A DNA stretch of 64,000 bases from Rhodocollybia butyracea. Lineage: Eukaryota > Basidiomycota > Agaricomycetes > Agaricales > Omphalotaceae. A program made the translations under genes and the position numbers. The stretch's first letter is position 1. Every line of letters begins with the position of its first letter. This document shows positions 56,692-64,000 of the stretch, in pieces. Location of the stretch: assembly GCA_015501585.1 (NCBI GenBank), contig JADNRY010000012.1, forward strand, positions 62,001 through 126,000, read 5' to 3'. The notes below the pieces were generated by a model. The model ran no database searches. It had not been told where the DNA came from and was given only the letters and a program-made list of their open reading frames with translations.

Positions 56692-57892
56692 AAGCCACCA
56701 CGCTTGCCGACGAAAAGCTAGAAATGAAAGATTATTATAATATTCGGAAACTTTTATACTCGATCGATTGTACCTTCCAGATTGTCAAAACCAAAACTAC
56801 TATGTCCCCTGTTAAGATCCATTCCTTGAGCACTAGCCATTGTTTAGTAGCTTCTCGTATGGGTTCGACCAGCGAAAATCCAGAGGGTTTATTGTACCGC
56901 ACAGCAGTCAATGAGCAAGTCACCGGGACTTGTGGGAGGGCAGAAATTCACTGTCAAAGTGAGGGATTTCAAACAAGAAAAGATAAAACAGAGCCTACGG
57001 AGAGTTATATACCCATCGGAGGCTGTGATTGATGATGATGATGTTTGATGTTTCGGATAGCCTCACATCAGGCGCATCATCTTGAAACACGACCACATTC
57101 GAGAGTCGGACGACGAAGAGCACTTTGCTACTACTGGTAAAGCAAGTCAGATCATTGAAGTCGAAAATTTTACCAGATTCAATATGTAATGAAATGATCA
57201 AACCTTTCTCTTCGTCCGATGTGGACGGGTAAACGCTGCACAAATTGTGAGAGTAACTCGAAAAAGGCTGAACTGAAGACTAGCATGATAGGCGTTCTCG
57301 GAACAAGAAGGGTACTTGCACTAATTATCGCTTCCAAGTCTACCAAGCTTTAGCTGGAAAGCCAGGATCTACTGGGACGCACTATACTCGAAATCTTAGT
57401 TTGGCTAGAACCTCCTATATTATGAATCGACGCGAGTTTGGAAGCAATGGCTGTCGAAGTTGGTAGGTCGGACGAAGGAAGAAGCAACGGGAGGAAGGAA
57501 GGGAAAGAAGAATGCCTCCTCATGCACTCTCATGGGGTGGCGTTTGACTACAACGGAGCTTGTACGTCCAAGATACAAGGGAGGCGCAAGATAAACTCTT
57601 GTTATAAACATTGGAAGAAATGTGAGTGGGAAAATAAGTATCGTATGAGTATAAGTGTAGTGCGCAATATATGTGTATCGATATGGTATGTAATGCTAGT
57701 AGTGTGCGTGCTGAACATTCAGACAAAAACGAGCGAATCAAGACTATAAAGACAGAAACCACTCGATGGAACCTTAGAGTGAGACGAGAGGAAAAAGAAG
57801 GTGGAGGCATGTACAATGTAAGGGTAAAGTTCGTATCGTCGAACGGCGAGAATGTCCGAGCAAGAATGCGATATATATCAGCCCCTGGCCGC
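56692..57892. other. 1.2 kb intergenic region
   Basis: Promoter of the membrane protein and 3' flank of the KRE6 gene. Short open frames on both strands show no domain. Confidence 0.45.
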
Positions 57893-60288
57893 CTAGCACG
57901 ACTCGTACATTTTTACAGAATCACTAAACAAAGAGAGGGATGAGAGCTGTTCGCCATGGAAATGAAAAAGAGGGACGGACATAACGAAAGCACGATCTTG
58001 TGGGTTTGTCGGCCATGTCGGGTACCACTTATCTTGGGCCAGGTAGAAATCACGCATCGCAGCTGCAACCAGCATGAGTATGTACTGTAACTCTGAGGGT
58101 TATCTGCTTACTCTTCGACCCATCTAACCAAGGTTTATCAGGATCATCCGGGAACCATCCATTAGTACCACCGATGCCCACATCGAGAATGAGATAGAAC
58201 CCTAAAGATCGAATGAGCTCCAGAAAAAATAAACCTCATGAAAAGCATACGTTGATCGAAAGGCGCAGCATTGGTTCCGTTAACCCAAGGATTTTGAAGT
58301 GCGACAACCTCTGAGCCGTTCTGTACCACAGCGGGAAATTCACCCCGATCCCAGAAGGATTCTTTTATTTCTAGATCCATCATATGGTGCAAGCGTGAAT
58401 CGACGTAGATGCGGCTATGCAACAAAAGGTTTAACTTGAGAAGCACGAGAAGACAATGTAAAAGAAGACAAACATGAATTTCTCCGTCCACTCAAGAGCG
58501 TACGTATGGAATCCTTGGTCATATGACCCTCTTTTCAACGGCCACCAACCATAGGTTCTGAATACTTCATTGAGCCATGTAAGAGGACCCCAGTTCAACG
58601 ATCCGCGGACATAGTTGGTTCCTCTGTGAACGTTATTAGAGATCAACATGCAGAGTAGAACACGACTCACTGGTAGGGGTAGCTCGGTCCGTTCCCCCGG
58701 GCTTCCATGATATCAATCTCCCCTACGAACGTCGTCAGGCAAAGAATGGGGTTAAGAAGAGGAAGATGCGGGCAATTAGAGAACTCGAGGCGTGCCGCAG
58801 GCGAAGAAGCATATAGGAGAATTACTTACCACTCAATGGCCATGCGCCATAGGCGTTGTCGACTGGCAGCATCTACAACCAACAACAAAGGATCAGATGG
58901 TTATGCTGTTAACGAAAGGCGTTGTTGACGTACCCATATCGCAGGCCACATCTGACATTCGATAAAAAATTAGAGGCTCATACTGTTAACGAGATTGATT
59001 TACGACGTACCCAATCCCTAAAGCATAGTTAGTAAAACAGCCAACGAGGCAGCGGGAGAAAAACTCACCCGGTTGGAATTTTGGCTACAACCTCAACCCT
59101 TCCATACTTCATACTCGCGGTTGCTCGTGTGCTGAGCCTTGCACTTTGGACAGGGTTAATAATGGTGCCCGCGGTCGAATTACTGACGGCAGAACACGCC
59201 GTGTAGTACGCGGCTGCGTCAAAAGTGCTAGAGCCAATACCAGTTTCATTTAGACTAGCACCGGCATTGGTAGAGGAGTCGGTGTAGGCTACTCCCTGTG
59301 TAATATTGTAGGTGCATCCTGTGATGTTGTAGACATATCCATCGAGGATTTCGGACATTGGAATACTGTCTGAGGTTAAGGTCGGAAGAATGTAGAGAAA
59401 CCCATTCTCGACGAAAGAGTTGTTTTCAGAGGCAGTAGTCATTTCAAACTCGCCATTCCTAAATAGCACCATGCTTTAGCTTTCTCGAATGTGAAACGCA
59501 ATCGCCACTAACCCGAAGCCACTCATATCCACCTCTCTCAAGAAGGTCCCATTTTCTCCGAAAATACCATTTCCGCTACTAAAGTCTTCATCCAAGACCA
59601 TACAGAGGGGTCCAGAAAGTATTTGGACATTTCTGTAGTCCAAGAAGCACTTGACGCCGCTGATAACAACACCCACAAAAATCATGCCGTAAGTAATAAA
59701 GTATGCGATGCGCGAGTAGGGATCACGGGAGGTGATCCAAGGTTTTTGCGGCGGAGTTGTGAGCAAGGTTGACTTGGGACGGTCTCGTTTCGGCTTTGAT
59801 GGGGCCAGAGCGCTGTGTATCGTGAGGGGACGCACTGAGGGAGCAGCAAAAGCCTCGCGGAGACGGCTTGATAGATGACGAGTACTGCCTTGAGCAGAAT
59901 CTGTAGTGGTAGTGGACGCGGTGGTTGGTCGACTACTGCTGTATATCGATGAACTAACTCTTGGAAGTTCTGCATAACTAGTTGCGACCGATGTTAATCC
60001 ACTGCGGGACCTAGTGTCGGGGAACGGATAATGACTTTCGTTGTGAGCGCCAGGCGTGACTGTTGGTGTTTGTTCGCCAAAATTGAGGACACTTGCTGGG
60101 GGTGAAAAAGGATTCGCGGGGATCGAGAACGTAAGACTGCGCGGGGTTATTGGCGGCGACTCTACAACGGGGGTAGCACGAGTTTGGGTGTGGTCGTCCA
60201 CAATGTCAACGTCTTGTATATGCTCGACGAATCGTGGTGAAGGAGGAACGGGTCCGTCATCACGCGAGCTGGGGCCAGAAGAGGACAT
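57893..60288 (-). CDS. KRE6/SKN1-type beta-1,6-glucan synthesis protein (GH16)
   Basis: Type II membrane protein of the secretory pathway required for beta-1,6-glucan and wall assembly. Start ATG at 60286-60288 (MSSSGPSSRDDGPVPPSPRF). A 200-residue disordered cytosolic region precedes ITYGMIFVGVVISGVKCFLD (the membrane anchor). The SKN1/KRE6 lumenal domain follows: LCMVLDEDFSSG, GEFEMTTASENNSFVENGFL, ASMKYGRVEVVAKIPTG, the catalytic box GEIDIMEARGNGPSYPYQ near 58670-58725, GTNYVRGSLNWGPLTWLNEV, GFHTYALEWTEKFM, FYLILDVGIGGTNGWFPDD and DKWYPTWPTNPQDRAF. It ends with VDSVKMYESC-like text as in other family members. About nine introns, some near 50 nt. Both catalytic Glu residues of E-x-D-x-x-E are present. 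Confidence 0.92.
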
Positions 60289-63200
60289 TTTGGACGAAGA
60301 CAAGAAGAGATCAACAGAGTTTGTGTTATAAATGGATGGATCCCTGTTATACAAATAAGATATCAGACGGTTTGAAAACTTTTCCGGGCCTACCGTTCGG
60401 GATGTCAGGTTTGTTCCTGGAGGACAAAATGAACAGGAGACAAGTGGGAACAAGCAAGAAAGCTCTGATTGTTACTTTTGAGATCAATGTTGTGCCAACT
60501 GGGTTCGTCGGCGTAACGGCATCTTACCTCAACTCCCGAAATTAGACGTATTACTTCGACCAAATCGCAAAAGAAAATAACGCTCAGTGTTGGTACCGAA
60601 TTTCTCGACTGAATGTGCCAAATCTTGTTTGCTGTAATGCTTATCGCAAAAGGGTCAGCTATATAGCGATGTCATGAGCCATAGCCTCGTCTCTGGTAAA
60701 GGTTGCCCTATCAGTGTCATTGTACAGTTCCTATGTCCAACATTTCATCTTGTGTTAGCCAGTCCTTTGAAAACAATCATTTTTAGCACCTCGGACTGTG
60801 CAGAGAATGACAGCCTAAATGTTTGCTTCACCCTGCTATCAGGAACAGCCAAGGTCCAAGATGCGGACTGTTCGGTAGACTGATGTAAGAGTCAGACGTC
60901 TATACTCTTAATCGTCCAGATGACAAGCATAAGGGAAACAGTAAAACAGACAGTCAAAGACACCGCAGAGTAACCAGAAGCCTTTTCGACGTGGATCAAA
61001 TCACGAGTAGAACGGTTAAAACGAGACTTTTGCACGGTAAAAGTTGTGGATAGCTCATTCCTAGAAGCAAAGTCGTTAGGCCATCTTCTTTGAAATCTTC
61101 CCAAACGGATTAACCTGAGCTTTTTTGGTACCGCCGCCGCCGCAGCAAGAAAGAAGAGATTGTGGGAATATCGGCGCCGAGTCCCCAGACGCCGTTCAAG
61201 GGGCCGATGTGCTCAACGCAAATCTTCTGCCGTAGGAAACACTGTTCAAAACTAGGCTGTTTCCTCACACCTGGCTCCTTTTTGCATACATCGGAGGATC
61301 ATGTTCAATGTTCCTTGCACGCTCTGGCGGCCCTGGGCTGGCCCCATACACGCTCAATACTCAACCACTCCCATAGGAGAGAGTACCGACTCAAACTTTC
61401 TCAGAGACTTTGCGATTTTTCGTTCTAAATGCGTTGTCTTACACATACACCATGAATACAACCGTTACAAGATATCTATCATAATGACTTGCAGTATCAA
61501 ACCTTTGCTACAAGTTTCGCTCAGCTGCCACCATCCGAACGGGATATCGATCATACCGACTATCTTATGCCCGCTTTCCTACCGTCAAAATTGGTTCCCT
61601 CTTGTTCATACTCACGAGCTTCACGTATCTTCCTATTTGGATCTCTTTCCGAACCCTCCGCGTCTCGAACGTTGGAGGTTTCCTGTTGATGAAGACCCCA
61701 TCCAGCACGTTCATCGTTCAACATTCGACATCTAGGGTCTTTGTTCTTATCGATGTATGCGTGGACCCAATGCTCTAGCCTCACTGCATTGCATGCTCTC
61801 GTTTCTGACACACCAATTCACTCGCAAGATCTCGGAGTCCATACATAAGTATAGAGCTGGATGATGTATTTGAAAGCTTTCGGAATACAAGGCTATAATT
61901 CCGCCTCATGTTCGACATTCGGCTGTATGGAATAACAAAGTGCGTTTCGTTCCCGAAGTTATGGCGAGTATTCAATTTAAATCCAATCTGCCAGTTCGTG
62001 GATTCAGAAAAACTGCCCCTGAAGAACTGTTTTTACTGGTGAATGATATTTTTCTGGCCCCTCAACAGTGTCCTAGAATACTACTTATCTCGGGTCTGAA
62101 CTATGATATCTAGCATGGCATGGGAGAAGTAGTCGGATTCTTTTCCGTGGAGGGGCCTACATATTCATAGGTACACGCTGAATATGAGTGTACCTATCCA
62201 AACGGCGTGCCTCGAAGAACGCATCCATACTTCCCTTGGTGGACATAACGCAAATCATGCGGTTCCTGATTATACCCCATGGATATATATCATGACCTCT
62301 GGAGGATTTATCGAGGGGTCATCGTCGTCATTAGAGACAGCGAAAATGTTGCGGGCCTCGGCCTCCCCGTCATGCACCGCATGGAACTCTCACTACTTAT
62401 GAAAAAAGCTCATTAACTCCAAAAAAGAAACTCAAATCCGCTTTCCGATTTTTTGGCCCACGACGCATAACTTTGCACTCCACATTTTGGATATCTTGAC
62501 ATAATGAAATGTAAGAATCAACTCACTAAGCTAGAACTGGTCTAGTATAGTCATCTCGACCGGGATGTCCTATCATCTTTACGGTTGTAAAGCACAGCTC
62601 TCAGCTGTGATTTGCAGCCAATACTTACGGCCGTTTTGTACAGCCATTGGCCGTATCCAAGCCTGAGAAATTTTGCTGTGCTCAGAATAATGACGGAATT
62701 GTGTTCCGTGTCGATTGTGTCGATTTTACATTCAAAAGACGAGCCAAGGCATGTATTCAAGGAGATCCAATTATCCATGTCACGGAGGACGGAGAACAGT
62801 GATTTGGAAAGTGATTTTTTGGCTTGTTATCTTTCATTAAGCCTGCTTCATTTACTATGGTGATGTTAAGACGCCTTCAAGAGATTTTACGCCCATCGAT
62901 GACGCGAAACCAATAACGGAAACTGATAAGTGCCGACTGTTTGGTGGCGTGAACAGACGAAGTATCCACTCTTCGAACTTACTGCGGGGCTCGACCTATA
63001 GCTAGAGGTACTAGTATAGGCGTATAATCATAGCATATAGTGCGTCGCCGGCCGATACAACGAAAAGGGTAGTATTTTCGGCATCTACTTCCGTTTCCGA
63101 ATTTCCCGTCATGTCACCTACCAGTAGATGGCTTGTACCTCGAAAGCTACAGTTTGATGGTCAGTGTCTCCCCTGGTGTTCCTCGACTGTCCTTCAGACA

Positions 63201-63576
63201 TCGGAACTCGGATTTGCAGCTGGGCTTGTTCTTATTTTCCTGCTTAGTTTCTGGCGCACTTTGGCTTTACTTTAGAAATTAATGTGAGGCGTATTGGCTC
63301 AGTCCGATCAGGGAGGTGGCTGAGAACATCGCTTCCCACGTCTGGTACCTTATACCTAAAGAATCGAGAAGCGCCCAAGCACGAAGGAACCTCACATCCG
63401 AGCTGTCAAAGCTTCTTTGATGATTCAATACAGCTTGTCCGACTACAGATCTTCTTCAATAACGCGCTGATTTCTTTATAAACCTCAGCCCTTGTTAACT
63501 ATGTCCCCGGCTTCTTTGTACTTTAGGTCCCCACCACGGCTCGCGGTCCTCAGCCAACACTAATCATTGGATCAGA
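60289..63576. other. 3.3 kb region without a recognisable gene
   Basis: Upstream of KRE6 and of the right-edge gene. Many short open frames occur. The most protein-like is minus 60892-61104, which ends in a hydrophobic segment (SAVSLTVCFTVSLMLVIWTI), but it has no supporting exon. A short CGG run lies near 61131-61143. No tRNA or inverted repeat was seen. Confidence 0.4.
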
Positions 63577-64000
63577 ATGGACTACGATAATTACGACGCC
63601 GTCCTACATTATCTCTGGGCTCGAGTAAGCTTTTAACACCATTGATAGGTTTTTTTGTTTTGACAATACTGTTGCTTCTAGACACAAGGTGATGCCTGGT
63701 TTAAACCCACCGAAGAAAACATCTCCGCAGGTGTTTGCCTTCGTGTTGAACAAGGTATTCACAATCCCTCGTCTTCTCTGTTCCTTTCCCTTATCTTGAA
63801 ACCATCAAGGTCATTTTAGGGTGTTTCCATACGAAAATCGGTATTTGGTACCATTCGAGAGCGGTGCGTGACAGAACTGTCTTGCATCTTGTCATCTGAC
63901 AGTCTTCTCTCAGCCGTCAGGCAGCTCAACCCTCTGGTGGCCATCAAAGTTCGCAGTGCGGCTGTACACGCTGCTCTTGCCACCGTGTATGATCTTATCA
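63577..64000 (+). CDS. 5' part of a conserved basidiomycete gene, probably chitin-synthase-like GT2 protein
   Basis: Runs off the right edge. Start ATG 63577 (MDYDNYDAVLHYLWAR). Exons: 63577-63624, 63682-63754 (TQGDAWFKPTEENISAGVCL), about 63810-63862 (HFRVFPYENRYLVPFES, acceptor ATCAAG) and from about 63914 (LNPLVAIKVRSAAVHAALAT). The phase is consistent across all three introns. From memory of family likeness, this N-terminus precedes the glycosyltransferase-2 core in large basidiomycete chitin-synthase-related proteins. That assignment is an inference, because the catalytic part is outside the window. Confidence 0.5.

Overview
The window looks like a nuclear contig from a filamentous basidiomycete, most likely an agaricomycete. 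Genes are dense and on both strands. They are cut by many introns of about 48-70 nt with GT/AG ends. Several encoded families are typical of mushrooms and relatives: a DUF6534 membrane protein, a CE16 esterase, a WSC-domain glyoxal oxidase, an Msb1/Mug8 protein, a WOPR regulator and a KRE6/SKN1 GH16 protein. I cannot name a genus. Gene models were built by reading splice sites by eye, so outer ends and single exon edges may be off by a few bases.

Layout. 0-6.8 kb: four minus-strand genes, namely a DUF6534 membrane protein, QCR6 (complex III hinge subunit), a secreted CE16 acetylesterase and a possible small membrane protein. 6.8-12 kb: one large minus-strand Msb1/Mug8 polarity gene. 13.1-15.4 kb: methionine/amino-acid permease. 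17.9-18.8 kb: a zinc-ribbon protein of unknown role. 20.4-21.3 kb: cyclophilin A. 22.05-22.2 kb: a MITE. 22.6-23.4 kb: glutathione transferase. 24.6-25.4 kb: a Tse2-like ADP-ribosyltransferase-fold protein with a mitochondrial-looking N-terminus. 25.66-26.74 kb: a near-perfect 0.34 kb inverted repeat followed by diverged tandem copies. 27.2-28.5 kb: a WOPR (Gti1/Pac2) transcription factor. 31.5-36.1 kb: a glyoxal oxidase with four WSC domains. 36.7-38.7 kb: an SH3 protein and a basic disordered protein. 39.5-40.9 kb: a K+/H+ antiporter with an apparent frameshift. 41.3-42.2 kb: a single-pass membrane protein. 42.9-46.6 kb: an FHA/coiled-coil/tail-anchor protein. 47.1 kb: tRNA-Val(UAC) with a 7-nt intron. 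49.3-51 kb: a 1.65 kb foldback terminal-inverted-repeat element. 51.5-53.1 kb: CHS7. 54.4-55.4 kb: a protein methyltransferase with a likely one-base frameshift. 55.6-56.7 kb: a single-pass membrane protein. 57.9-60.3 kb: KRE6/SKN1. 63.6 kb to the end: the 5' part of a conserved gene, probably a chitin-synthase-like GT2 protein.

Themes. CHS7, KRE6/SKN1, the probable GT2 gene and Msb1 all act in polarised growth and wall building, and the first three lie within 12.5 kb. The glyoxal oxidase, CE16 esterase and GST fit a wood- or litter-degrading or plant-associated lifestyle. The most striking observation is in QCR6: the conserved C-terminal motif can only be rebuilt by using two tiny exons of 2 and 4 nt, each with consensus splice sites. 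Exons of 10 and 12 nt are also present in the DUF6534 gene.
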